From JAAXGX01 sp965221595 (lineage in GTDB: Bacteria; Acidobacteriota; Vicinamibacteria; Vicinamibacterales; UBA8438), in the NCBI GenBank assembly GCA_965221595.1, contig OZ244900.1:558001-622000 (forward strand): 64,000 bases of DNA, given 5' to 3'. Position 1 is the stretch's first letter. Each line of letters begins with the position of its first letter. Below, one piece after another: positions 12,326 to 19,898 of the stretch. A program made the position numbers and the translations under genes. A model generated the notes under the pieces. It saw only the letters and a list, made by a program, of their open reading frames with translations. It was not told where the DNA came from and did no database searches.

Positions 12326-13045
12326 ATGACGCTCTCACGACGCAAGGCGCTCTCGATGTCCGGCTTCACGCTGGCCGGCCTGTCTCTCGGTCTCGTGCGG
12401 CCCGGCCGCGCCGCGGCCACGGCCCAGGCACAGGAGGACTGGCCCGACCGGCTGGTCGAGCGGCCGCTCCGCGAGGGGTTTCCCGCGCCGTTGCCGCTCA
12501 ACGCCGACGGCTCGGCCCCGGAGCATCCGGAGAGCGCGGCCGGCCCGATCACGGACCCCGTGCTGTGGCGCACGCCCGGCCGCCAGACGCCCCCGATCGA
12601 GTTCGACTACCGGCGTCTGGCGATCAAGGTCGACACACGCGGCCTCGCCCGGCTGGCCGGCACGCTGCGGTTCGAGGACCTCGAACCGCTGCCGCGCGTG
12701 TCGCACACGTTCCTGCTGCAGTGCGGCGCGCCGAATCCGCGCGGCATCGTCAAGTGGACCGGTGTCCGCTTCGCCGACTTTGCCGACATGCTCGGGCTCA
12801 TCCCCGAGGCGCACTACTGCCGCTTCGTCGCTTCCGATCGCTTCTACGCGGACGAGCCGTTGACCACCCTGCGGCGACCGCAGGTGATGCTGGCCTGGCT
12901 CATGAACGACGAGCCGATCGCACCGCGCCACGGCGCACCGCTGCGGCTGATCGTGCCTTTCCGCTACGGGAACCGGAGCGTCAAGGCCATCACCGAGATG
13001 ACCTTCAGTACGCCGGGGCCGCGCATGCCGCCGCTGCCGGCCTGA
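12326..13045 (+). CDS. Tat-exported molybdopterin oxidoreductase, small sulfite-oxidase fold
   Basis: The 239-residue protein has a twin-arginine leader (SRRKAL, then a hydrophobic stretch) and the single molybdenum-cofactor domain of the sulfite oxidase/MsrP family. The likely Mo-ligating cysteine is C133 in LLQCGAPNPRGIVKWTGV. It has no dimerisation or haem domain, so it resembles YedY/MsrP-like proteins or stand-alone Mo-co domain proteins; the substrate is unknown. ATG 12326 is preferred because GGGGAGG sits just upstream and the twin arginines then lie at residues 5-6. An in-frame TTG at 12299 is less likely. It is on the same strand as, but about 950 bases upstream of, the SoxC-like gene. 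Confidence 0.8.
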   Translation: MTLSRRKALSMSGFTLAGLSLGLVRPGRAAATAQAQEDWPDRLVERPLREGFPAPLPLNADGSAPEHPESAAGPITDPVLWRTPGRQTPPIEFDYRRLAIKVDTRGLARLAGTLRFEDLEPLPRVSHTFLLQCGAPNPRGIVKWTGVRFADFADMLGLIPEAHYCRFVASDRFYADEPLTTLRRPQVMLAWLMNDEPIAPRHGAPLRLIVPFRYGNRSVKAITEMTFSTPGPRMPPLPA

Positions 13046-13063
13046 GCGGGTCGCCGGCGGCCG

Positions 13064-13153
13064 GATGAGCTGCGGCGGTTCCGCCACCTGTTCCGCCATG
13101 CATACGCCACCGACCTGGACCCGGCCCGGGTGAAGGCTCTGCGGCCGACCTAG
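13064..13153 (+). pseudogene. C-terminal remnant of a HepT-like (HEPN/DUF86-type) protein
   Basis: Directly after the molybdoprotein stop an open stretch of 29 codons reads DELRRFRHLFRHAY, then a DLDPARV-type ending and a stop. That RxFRHxxRHAY signature is typical of HepT-like or related HEPN nucleotidyltransferase-partner proteins near their C-terminus. There is no start codon and nothing upstream in this frame, so this is a leftover tail. Identification rests on motif recall only. It overlaps the end of the convergent nitroreductase by four bases. Confidence 0.4.
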
Positions 13154-13794
13154 CCGTAGCTGGGCGTCTGTGCCGTTCTACGGCGCAGACGCCCAAGGTG
13201 CTTGTCGCTCCTCCCCAGGATGCCCCTGTGCACGATCTCGCCGAGCGGCCGGCGGTCGTCGCGGGGCTGCTCGCGCGCCTGCAGTTCGGGCGGCAGCGCC
13301 TCGCGCGGCCCGCTGCGGCCGGCGGCGAAGGCGCACATCGCCTCGTAGTGCTCGCTGTCGACGCCCAGCCTCGTGTGCGCGGCCGCGACATCGATACCGG
13401 CCATCGCGTGCGTGGAGATGCCCAAGGCGTGCGCCTGCAGGGCGACCGACATCCACGCGGCGCCGGCGTCGAACTGTGCCGTACGCGGCTCGCGGCCTTC
13501 CGCGTCGCGAACCCTGGCGAAGAGGAAGGCCAGCAGCGGCGCCCGCGCAGCCCACACGCGGTTGCCGGGCTTGAGGATCGAATCGAACACCGGCCGGTCG
13601 GGTCCGTCCGTCTCGTACAGGAAGAGCCATGGCTGGAGGTTGGAGGAGGACGGTGCCCAGCGCGCCGCCTCGAACAGCGAAGCGATCTCGCCAGCCGTCA
13701 GCGGATCCGGGGCGAACGAGCGCGGCGACCAGCGGTCGATGAACTGCGGTTCGACGCGCGCCGTGGCCACACGCGGATTCTTTGTCGTGGTCAT
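13150..13794 (-). CDS. Nitroreductase-family flavoprotein
   Basis: The 214-residue protein matches the FMN-dependent nitroreductase fold. It has an N-terminal RWSPRSF block and an AARWAPSSSNLQPW motif around FMN. The central region TAQFDAGAAWMSVALQAHAL and the C-terminal PREQPRDDRRPL-like tail also fit. Such enzymes reduce nitro compounds, quinones or enones with NAD(P)H in the cytoplasm. The last dozen residues are encoded across a strong hairpin, so the native end may once have been earlier. A TAGAAT box lies about 45 bases upstream. Confidence 0.85.
   Translation of the reverse strand: MTTTKNPRVATARVEPQFIDRWSPRSFAPDPLTAGEIASLFEAARWAPSSSNLQPWLFLYETDGPDRPVFDSILKPGNRVWAARAPLLAFLFARVRDAEGREPRTAQFDAGAAWMSVALQAHALGISTHAMAGIDVAAAHTRLGVDSEHYEAMCAFAAGRSGPREALPPELQAREQPRDDRRPLGEIVHRGILGRSDKHLGRLRRRTAQTPSYG
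13162..13194 (+). terminator. 14-bp stem with TTCTA loop at a convergent gene end
   Basis: GGGCGTCTGTGCCG pairs with CGGCGCAGACGCCC (one G-U wobble) around loop TTCTA. It lies inside the last codons of the nitroreductase gene. No T tract follows on either strand. The right arm and loop recur at 47913-47932. Confidence 0.5.
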
Positions 13795-13838
13795 CGTCCG
13801 TTACCTGCCGCTTGAAGCCTGCGACAATTGCATGACGA

Positions 13839-13844
13839 ATTCTA
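13839..13844 (-). promoter_or_regulatory. Putative -10 box TAGAAT for the nitroreductase gene
   Basis: On the minus strand TAGAAT sits in a locally AT-rich patch about 45 bases before ATG 13794. Confidence 0.35.
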
Positions 13845-13943
13845 GGGCATGCGTACCGACGCGGGACCGCGCCATTCGCGAATCGGTTCTCGTCGACGTT
13901 CTCTGGTAGCCGGCTCGCCCCGCTGCGATGGCGCGCGGCCGCA

Positions 13944-13949
13944 TATACT
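13944..13949 (+). promoter_or_regulatory. Putative -10 box TATACT for the soxC-like gene
   Basis: TATACT lies 50 bases before ATG 14000 in otherwise GC-rich sequence. No clear -35 is visible. Confidence 0.4.
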
Positions 13950-13999
13950 GGCGGCAGCTACTTGTGGCAGCGGGTCGTGCGTCTCACGGGGGAGGGATC

Positions 14000-15214
14000 A
14001 TGGCGAAGACAGTCACCCGTCGGGATCTGCTGGCGGGCGCGGCCGGCACCATCGGGGCGGCGGCGCTCGCGCCGGTCGGCGGCCGGGTCCGTGCACAGGG
14101 GAGCGACACGACGAAGCTGCCCGGCGCGCCGGCGAGCGCGCTCGGCGCGCGCTCGCCCCACGAGCCGCTGGCGCGCGGGGCGGTGCGCTCGGCCGCGTCA
14201 CGCACGCCGCTGCAGGACCTGCACGGCATCATCACGCCTGCGGACGTCCACTTCGAGCGCCACCACGGCGGGATTCCGGCGATCGACCCCGCCGACTACC
14301 GGCTGCTCATCCACGGCCTGGTCGAGCGGCCGACGGTGCTGACGCTGGGCGACCTGAAGCGCTTCCCGGCCACGTCGCGCATCTGCTTCCTCGAGTGCTC
14401 CGGCAACTATCCGCAGGAGGCGGGGCCGGAGACGAAGCCCGAGAACGTGTGCGGCATGACCGCCACGACCGAGTGGACCGGCGTCTCGCTTGCGACCCTG
14501 TTCCGGGAGGTCGGCGCGCGGCCGCAAGCCACGTGGTTCCTCGCCGAGGGGCAGGACGCGGCCGTGATGACCCGCAGCGTCCCGATGGAGAAGGCCTGGG
14601 ACGACGCCCTCATCGCGTATGCCCAGAACGGTGAGGCCCTGCGGCCGGGGCAGGGCTACCCGGCGCGGCTGCTGCTGCCGGGCTGGGAGGGCAACTCGAA
14701 CGTCAAGTGGCTGCGGCGCCTGGAGCTGGGCGACCAGCCGTTCATGACGCGTGAGGAGACCTCCAAGTACACCGATCCGCTGGCCGACGGCACGGCCCGC
14801 CAGTTCAGCTTCGTCTTCGACGCGCGCTCGATCATCACCTCGCCCGCGTATCCCGACGTGGTCGAGCCGGGCTGGATCGAAATTCGCGGCATCGCGTGGT
14901 CGGGCCGCGGCACGATTGCGCAGGTAGACGTCAGCACGGACGGCGGCCGGAGCTGGCAGGCCGCGCGCCTCCAGGAGCCGGTGCTGCGGCAGGCGCACAC
15001 GCGCTTTCGCCACCTGTGGCGCTGGGACGGCGCGCCGGCCGAGATCATGAGCCGCGCGATCGACGACAGCGGTTACGTGCAGCCGACGCGCGCTGCACTG
15101 CGCGCCGCGCGCGGCCGGCGTGCGCGCCGCTATCACCTCAACCCGATCACCGCCTGGCAGGTCGAGCCGGGCGGGCGCGTCTTCTACCGGGAGGAGCCGC
15201 CGTGGGACGCCTGA
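14000..15214 (+). CDS. soxC: SoxC-like sulfane/sulfite dehydrogenase, molybdenum subunit
   Basis: The 404-residue product has a Tat leader (TRRDLLAGAAG), the sulfite-oxidase Mo-pterin domain with C133 in FLECSGNYPQ, and a C-terminal Mo-co dimerisation domain. The GNYPQEAGPETKPENVCGMT block is typical of SoxC. In the Sox pathway SoxCD oxidises the cysteine-bound sulfane sulfur on SoxYZ in the periplasm, passing electrons to cytochrome c. ATG 14000 has GGGGGAGGG upstream; an earlier in-frame ATG (13928) would bury the Tat signal. The gene overlaps the following cytochrome gene by 13 bases. No soxXYZAB lies in the window, so a sulfite-dehydrogenase role is also possible. Confidence 0.82.
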   Translation: MAKTVTRRDLLAGAAGTIGAAALAPVGGRVRAQGSDTTKLPGAPASALGARSPHEPLARGAVRSAASRTPLQDLHGIITPADVHFERHHGGIPAIDPADYRLLIHGLVERPTVLTLGDLKRFPATSRICFLECSGNYPQEAGPETKPENVCGMTATTEWTGVSLATLFREVGARPQATWFLAEGQDAAVMTRSVPMEKAWDDALIAYAQNGEALRPGQGYPARLLLPGWEGNSNVKWLRRLELGDQPFMTREETSKYTDPLADGTARQFSFVFDARSIITSPAYPDVVEPGWIEIRGIAWSGRGTIAQVDVSTDGGRSWQAARLQEPVLRQAHTRFRHLWRWDGAPAEIMSRAIDDSGYVQPTRAALRAARGRRARRYHLNPITAWQVEPGGRVFYREEPPWDA

Positions 15215-15831
15215 CCGGCTGCCGCACCCGCGCCGCGGCGTTGGCGGTCGCTGTCCTGCTGGCCGCCGGTGCCGGCCCGCCGGGCGGCAGCCGGGCGGCT
15301 GCGCAGGAGCCGGAAGCCGGCCGGGCGCCCGCGAGCCCCGAGCGGTTCGGCTTCGGTCGGGCGGCGACCGAGGCCGAGATCGCCGCCTGGGACATCGACG
15401 TCCGGCCCGACGGCGCGGGCCTGCCGCCGGGCGCGGGCACGGCTGCGAGCGGTGCGCCGATCTATGCGCGCGAGTGTGCCGTGTGCCACGGCGCGGCCGG
15501 GGAGGGTGGTGTCGCGGACCCGCTCGTGGGCTACGAGCCGGAGAGCACGCCGCCTTTCGGCCCGCGCTACGAGGCGTGGCGCGGCGAGCGCGACGACGTG
15601 CGGTTCACCGTAGGCAACTACTGGCCGTACGCCACGACGCTCTACGACTACATCCTGCGCGCGATGCCGTCGGACGCGCCCGGGACGCTGCAGCCGGACG
15701 AGGTCTACGGCCTGGTAGCCTGGATTCTGGCGGAGAACGGCATCATCGAGCGCGACGCGGTGCTGGACGCGGCGACGCTGCCGGCGGTCGAGATGCCGGC
15801 CCGCGACATCTTCGTCCCGCAGGCGCGATGA
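15202..15831 (+). CDS. soxD: SoxD-like monohaem cytochrome c
   Basis: A 209-residue exported cytochrome c with one haem site, CAVCH at about 92-96. The region before the haem (WDIDVRPDGAGLPPG) resembles the N-terminal part of SoxD cytochromes. The GTG start lies inside the end of soxC, preceded by GAGGAG, so translation is probably coupled. It would accept electrons from the molybdenum subunit. At about 209 residues it is shorter than dihaem SoxD proteins and has only one haem. Confidence 0.75.
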   Translation: MGRLTGCRTRAAALAVAVLLAAGAGPPGGSRAAAQEPEAGRAPASPERFGFGRAATEAEIAAWDIDVRPDGAGLPPGAGTAASGAPIYARECAVCHGAAGEGGVADPLVGYEPESTPPFGPRYEAWRGERDDVRFTVGNYWPYATTLYDYILRAMPSDAPGTLQPDEVYGLVAWILAENGIIERDAVLDAATLPAVEMPARDIFVPQAR

Positions 15832-15856
15832 CGGCGACCGGCGAGGCGCGCCGCGG

Positions 15857-16345
15857 TCAGCGCCGCTGGCGTCGGCCTCCGCCGCCTTGGCCGGCAGGCG
15901 TCCGGTCGAGGGCCGCGCAGGCGCGCGCGATGCCGTAGACGGCCGTCGCCAGCAGCGCCGCCCCGGCCGGGACGACGAGGATGCCCAGCCCGGGGTCGCC
16001 CCCGTAGAAGGTCACCCCGCCCAGGAAGAAGCCGCCTGGCAGCAGAAGGCTGGCCCCGATGAGGCACGCCGACGTCGGCGGCAGCCGGACCGACGCCAGC
16101 TCCGGCGCAACGCGCAGGCAGAGCCCGAACAGGATGTGGATCACGCCGAGCAGGCCGCCGTGGGCGTGGGCAAGCCTCCACATCAGCCGCCGCGTCTCGT
16201 TCGAGACGTCCAGGTACATGCCGACCTTGAACCCGTGCAGCAGCTCGAGGACGAAGCCGAGGGTCAGGAAGACGAGGAGCGACCACCAGCCGAAGCGCAG
16301 ATGCCGGCGGGCGTAGCCGAGTGGACTGCTGCCGTCGCCTGACAC
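15857..16345 (-). CDS. Four-helix membrane protein coupled to the octahaem cytochrome
   Basis: A 162-residue hydrophobic protein with about four membrane segments. It includes the histidine-bearing sequence WRLAHAHGGLLGVIHILFGL, whose histidines could ligate haem or a metal. I do not recognise a named family. The GTG start overlaps the cytochrome gene's TAG stop by one base (GTG at 16345-16343), so the two are translationally coupled. This suggests a membrane partner or anchor for the cytochrome. It converges on the soxCD-like pair with a 25-base gap. Confidence 0.6.
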   Translation of the reverse strand: MSGDGSSPLGYARRHLRFGWWSLLVFLTLGFVLELLHGFKVGMYLDVSNETRRLMWRLAHAHGGLLGVIHILFGLCLRVAPELASVRLPPTSACLIGASLLLPGGFFLGGVTFYGGDPGLGILVVPAGAALLATAVYGIARACAALDRTPAGQGGGGRRQRR

Positions 16346-18267
16346 TACTCCCTCAGGAACAGCGGCCGGTTGTCGCGCTGGTTGAGGATGCGCCGGAACT
16401 CGTCGATGCGCAGCCGGCCGTCGGCCGCGACCAGCAGCTCGGGCTCGCGTCGACGCCGCGACAGGGCGCTGTTCTGCCAGGCCTGCAGGATCGGCAGCGC
16501 CGCGGCGACCCGCTCCTCGCGGCTGGCCACGTAGTCGTAGTCGACGCCCGCGTAGCCGGGCAGGGTGCGCAGCGAGCGGTAGGCGATGTAGCGCACCGCC
16601 TCGTACGGGTCGTTGAGCAGCTCGGCGAGGTGCGGCACCATCCAGCTCGTGCCCGACGCCGCCTGGGCCGGGGCCCAGCCGAGGGCCCAGGCCGTCAGCG
16701 CCCGCTCGCCGGCATCGCCCCGCATCGCCCACAGCAGACCGGCCGCCACGGTCCGTTCGTCCCCGGTCAACGGCGGTGCGGGCAGGTCGTACCAGTCCTG
16801 CAGCGCTGCGCCTGTCCAGGCCAGCGTCTTGTCGAGATGGCAGAGGTTGCACGCGTTCGGCCGGCCGGCCGCAACCGTCTCGGCGACCGATGGACTGCTG
16901 ACGGTGTGGCTGCGGATGGCCTTGAGCAGGCCGTACGACGTGTACGGCATGTGGCAGTTGTAGCAAGTGTTGCCCGCCGAGTCCGGCGGGTGGCGCGTGT
17001 GCGCCGCCGCGTTGTCGGCCAGGGCCGTGTGGCACTGCGTGCAGGCGGCGTTGCCGCCCATGCCCGGCGAGACCTGGTGCGTGTCGGCCCACTCGGCCAC
17101 CGGCCGCGGGTCGTCCGGCGACTTGTGCATCGTGTGGCACGCGAAGCACGACAGCGTGCGCGCCGGGTCGGTTGCGTTCTCGAAGCAGGGCGAGTCGATG
17201 AGCCCGTTGTACTCGCGCCCCGATACGCGGATGAACCCGTCCGGCCAGAACGAGCCGGTGACGAACACGGGGTCGCGCGCGACGAACGCCGCCAGCTCAG
17301 GCGAGCGGCGCTGCGCGGTCGGCTGCGGCAGGAAGCGCGTCTCGCGCAGTTCGTCCCCCGGCCGGTACGGAAATCCCTGCGCGTTCGCCTGCCGCTCGCC
17401 GGCCGCGTCGTAGAACTCCCACACGCTGTGGCACTGGCCGCACACCTGCGATGACCGCTGCGGGTCGAGGCGGGTGGGCAGCACGATCGTCGGGTCGGGC
17501 CCGTCGCCGAGGTGGCTTCCGTAGCGGCTCAGCGGGTTCCGATGCTTGCGGACGTGCTCGGCGGCCGGGCCATGGCAGGCCTCGCAGGCGATGCCGAACT
17601 CGGCAGTCGTCGTGTCGACCGCCTGCTCGCTGATTGCTTCCGAGAGGAACGGCGTATCGAAGCGGGTGCGCGGGAACGTCGTGTGACAGGCCAGGCAGAC
17701 CGCATTCCAGTGGCCGTCGACCGTCGAGACGGCCTGGTTCGGCGGGTGGAGGACCACGGCGCTGCGCGGCGCCCAGCGGTCGTCGGCAATCAGGTAGACC
17801 CCCGGCAGCACGTTGAGCGCGCGGTCGTGCCCGGTGGCGTACCAGTAGATCTGCTGGTGGTGCGAGCCGGTGATCATCACCACCTGGCGCGTGATGCGCG
17901 GGCGCTCGCTCTCGGGTCCCTCCGCGCCCGGGTCGTTGAACTCGGCCCAGAACTCGTTGCCGCGGCGCTCCAGCCGCATCGGCTCGCCGTGGACTTCGTC
18001 TACCTGCACCCCGTCGAATTCGGCGCGCACGGTCTCCGGTGTGGCCACCTGGGTCATCGTGCGGTGGTACGAGCCGTACCAGGTGTCGTACTGGGAGGGA
18101 TGGCAGGCCTTGCAGGCCGCCGACGACACGAACCCGTCGGTCGGCACCTGGATTGGCCGGTTCGAGACGCGGCTCTCCGGCGTCACCGGTGCGCGGGTGA
18201 GCACGGCGGCCGCCCCCAGCGCGACCGCCGCCGCCGCGATGGCGCCGATCGGCAGCAGTTGCCGCAC
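16345..18267 (-). CDS. Exported octahaem c-type cytochrome
   Basis: The 640-residue product has an N-terminal hydrophobic export or anchor segment and eight CXXCH haem motifs in order: CKACH, CLACH, CEACH, CGQCH, CFACH, CTQCH, CYNCH, CNLCH. After the last haem about 150 residues form a haem-free helical tail with HEAT-like character (DPYEAVRYIAYRSL). Such multihaem proteins carry electrons in the periplasm or act as reductases; no enzyme class can be assigned. I chose GTG 18267, just after the upstream stop at 18282, because it leaves a clean signal segment. ATG 18324 would overlap the upstream gene. Middle gene of a three-gene minus operon. Confidence 0.8.
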   Translation of the reverse strand: MRQLLPIGAIAAAAVALGAAAVLTRAPVTPESRVSNRPIQVPTDGFVSSAACKACHPSQYDTWYGSYHRTMTQVATPETVRAEFDGVQVDEVHGEPMRLERRGNEFWAEFNDPGAEGPESERPRITRQVVMITGSHHQQIYWYATGHDRALNVLPGVYLIADDRWAPRSAVVLHPPNQAVSTVDGHWNAVCLACHTTFPRTRFDTPFLSEAISEQAVDTTTAEFGIACEACHGPAAEHVRKHRNPLSRYGSHLGDGPDPTIVLPTRLDPQRSSQVCGQCHSVWEFYDAAGERQANAQGFPYRPGDELRETRFLPQPTAQRRSPELAAFVARDPVFVTGSFWPDGFIRVSGREYNGLIDSPCFENATDPARTLSCFACHTMHKSPDDPRPVAEWADTHQVSPGMGGNAACTQCHTALADNAAAHTRHPPDSAGNTCYNCHMPYTSYGLLKAIRSHTVSSPSVAETVAAGRPNACNLCHLDKTLAWTGAALQDWYDLPAPPLTGDERTVAAGLLWAMRGDAGERALTAWALGWAPAQAASGTSWMVPHLAELLNDPYEAVRYIAYRSLRTLPGYAGVDYDYVASREERVAAALPILQAWQNSALSRRRREPELLVAADGRLRIDEFRRILNQRDNRPLFLRE

Positions 18268-18281
18268 GGTCGCGCGCCGCC

Positions 18282-19199
18282 CTACTGCGCGGGCTCCGGG
18301 TTCAGGAGCTGGCGCTCGACCCATTCGCGAACCACCCGCTGGCGCCGCGTGCCGAAGAAGATGCGCAGGTCCATGCGAAACGTGTACAGCCTGGGGAGCC
18401 ACACGTCGGGCGCGACGCGCTCGAACTCGAGGCTGCCCACGGCCTCGTTGAGCGTGGCCAGTCCCCACATGTAGCGCACCGGCTCGTCCATCACGAATTC
18501 GACACGCGCGAGTCCGTAGTCGCTCTGGGCCACGGACATCGTACCGCTCGAACGGTTCAGCGCCCGGTCCATACGCGTGTTTTCGGGCAGTTTGCCGGCG
18601 CGTGGCGTGAAGGCGATGATCCAGCACGGCTCGCCGGCGACCAGCTCGACGCCGACCACTTCGGCCTCGTAGCGGCTGATGAGCTCCGGACCGAGGCGGA
18701 CCTGGCGCTCGTCGTTCGTCTCGGCCCGGCCGCCGCCTTCGCGCGCCCGCTCGCGGGCCTCGCGGACGAATTCGTCGCGCTTTTCGCGTTCCTCGCGCCG
18801 CTCTCCGGCGTCGAGCGGGCGCCCGTCGCGGGCGATCAGCTCCTCGTAGAGCTCGCCCTCGAGCGGGTAGCGCCGGTGCTCGCGCGTCTCGGTCTCGGTG
18901 ATTTCGCCCGCCCCGTCGAGCCGGTTGCTGGTCGTCACGATGCGCGACTCGTAGCGCAGCTCGGACTCGCTCTCGTCCTGGCGCTCCGCGCGCTCGATCA
19001 TGCGCGCGATGATCTCATCCAGCGGCGGCGCATCGTCGCCGGCGCCGGAAGTATCGGGCGCCGGCGGTGCCCCTTCCTGGGCCGGGAACGCCGCCACGGT
19101 CGTCAGGACGAGGGCGGCCGCCAGCAGTCCGAGGCGCAACCGCGTGCCGACTGCAGCGGGATGCTCAGCCCGCGCTGCCCAGGCTGCAAGGTGTCGCAT
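18282..19199 (-). CDS. Exported LolA/LolB-like protein of unknown function
   Basis: The 305-residue protein has a signal peptide (hydrophobic residues about 22-41, then an alanine-rich cleavage region). A charged helical part rich in Glu and Arg follows, and then a beta-rich C-terminal half. The shape resembles outer-membrane lipoprotein-sorting proteins, but I see no diagnostic motif, so the family is uncertain. ATG 19199 is preferred over ATG 19217 because a TACCAT box lies eight bases upstream. It leads the operon that encodes the octahaem cytochrome (14-base gap) and may help assemble or localise it. Confidence 0.5.
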   Translation of the reverse strand: MRHLAAWAARAEHPAAVGTRLRLGLLAAALVLTTVAAFPAQEGAPPAPDTSGAGDDAPPLDEIIARMIERAERQDESESELRYESRIVTTSNRLDGAGEITETETREHRRYPLEGELYEELIARDGRPLDAGERREEREKRDEFVREARERAREGGGRAETNDERQVRLGPELISRYEAEVVGVELVAGEPCWIIAFTPRAGKLPENTRMDRALNRSSGTMSVAQSDYGLARVEFVMDEPVRYMWGLATLNEAVGSLEFERVAPDVWLPRLYTFRMDLRIFFGTRRQRVVREWVERQLLNPEPAQ

Positions 19200-19207
19200 G
19201 GAGCTTG

Positions 19208-19213
19208 ATGGTA
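19208..19213 (-). promoter_or_regulatory. Putative extended -10 box (TGC-TACCAT) for the cytochrome operon
   Basis: On the minus strand GTGCTACCAT ends eight bases before ATG 19199. The same ten bases occur before the M1 peptidase gene at 45528-45533. Confidence 0.4.
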
Positions 19214-19254
19214 GCACTGGGGATGCGCAGCGTCCCGCGCCGGACGAATCCGAC

Positions 19255-19260
19255 TATACT
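19255..19260 (+). promoter_or_regulatory. Putative -10 box TATACT for the FMN reductase gene
   Basis: TATACT ends 14 bases before ATG 19275, leaving a predicted untranslated leader of only a few bases. Confidence 0.4.
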
Positions 19261-19274
19261 GCGGGCCTGTCCCG

Positions 19275-19856
19275 ATGGCCGCCGCCCGCCGGCTCTCCGT
19301 GCTCGTCGTGAGCTGCTCGCTCAACGCGTCGAGCCGCTCCCACCGTCTGGCCTGCGCCGCTCGGACCGCGCTGCGTGCGCTGGAGGTCGACGCCGAGCTG
19401 ATCGATCTGCGCGAGTGGGAGCTGCCGTTCTGCGACGGCGGCGGCAGCTACGAGCACCCGTCGGTCGCGCCGCTCGCCGGTCGCATCGAACGGGCCGCGG
19501 CGGTGCTCGTGGCGTCGCCGGTCTACAACTACGATCTGAACGCGGCCGCCAAGAACCTCGTGGAGATGACCGGCTCGGCGTGGAGCGAAAAGCCGGTCGG
19601 CTTCCTGTGCACGGCCGGCGCCCGCAGCAGCTACATGTCGCCGATGGCCCTGGCGAACAGCCTGATGTTCGACTTCCGCAGTCTGATCATTCCGCGCTTC
19701 GTCTATGCCGTGAAGGACGACTTCGAGGCGGACGGCGGGTTGGCGGAGCCGCTGCAGGCGCGCGTCGAGCAGCTCGCCCGCACGGCGGTCGGTCTGGCGC
19801 GCGCCCTGGCCTGGCTGCAGGCCTCGCACGGTGCCGAATCCGAAGGCGTGCCCTGA
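19275..19856 (+). CDS. NAD(P)H-dependent FMN reductase family protein
   Basis: The 193-residue protein has the flavodoxin-like fold of the NADPH-dependent FMN reductase family. It begins with SVLVVSCSLNASSRSHRLA, a phosphate-binding loop. It continues with ASPVYNYDLNAAAKNLVE, the typical flavin-site PxYNxxxxxxLK-like block, and then FLCTAGARSSYMS. These cytoplasmic enzymes reduce flavins, quinones or azo/chromate compounds. It stands alone, 42 bases ahead of a Tat amidase gene on the same strand. Confidence 0.85.
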   Translation: MAAARRLSVLVVSCSLNASSRSHRLACAARTALRALEVDAELIDLREWELPFCDGGGSYEHPSVAPLAGRIERAAAVLVASPVYNYDLNAAAKNLVEMTGSAWSEKPVGFLCTAGARSSYMSPMALANSLMFDFRSLIIPRFVYAVKDDFEADGGLAEPLQARVEQLARTAVGLARALAWLQASHGAESEGVP

Positions 19857-19898
19857 CGCATCCGGCGGCAGCGCCGGACGCGTCCCCGAGGTGAACCC

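Noticed and set aside
14000..15831. Complete Sox thiosulfate-oxidation locus
   Set aside because: Only a SoxC-like and a single-haem SoxD-like gene are present; the other sox genes are absent from the window.
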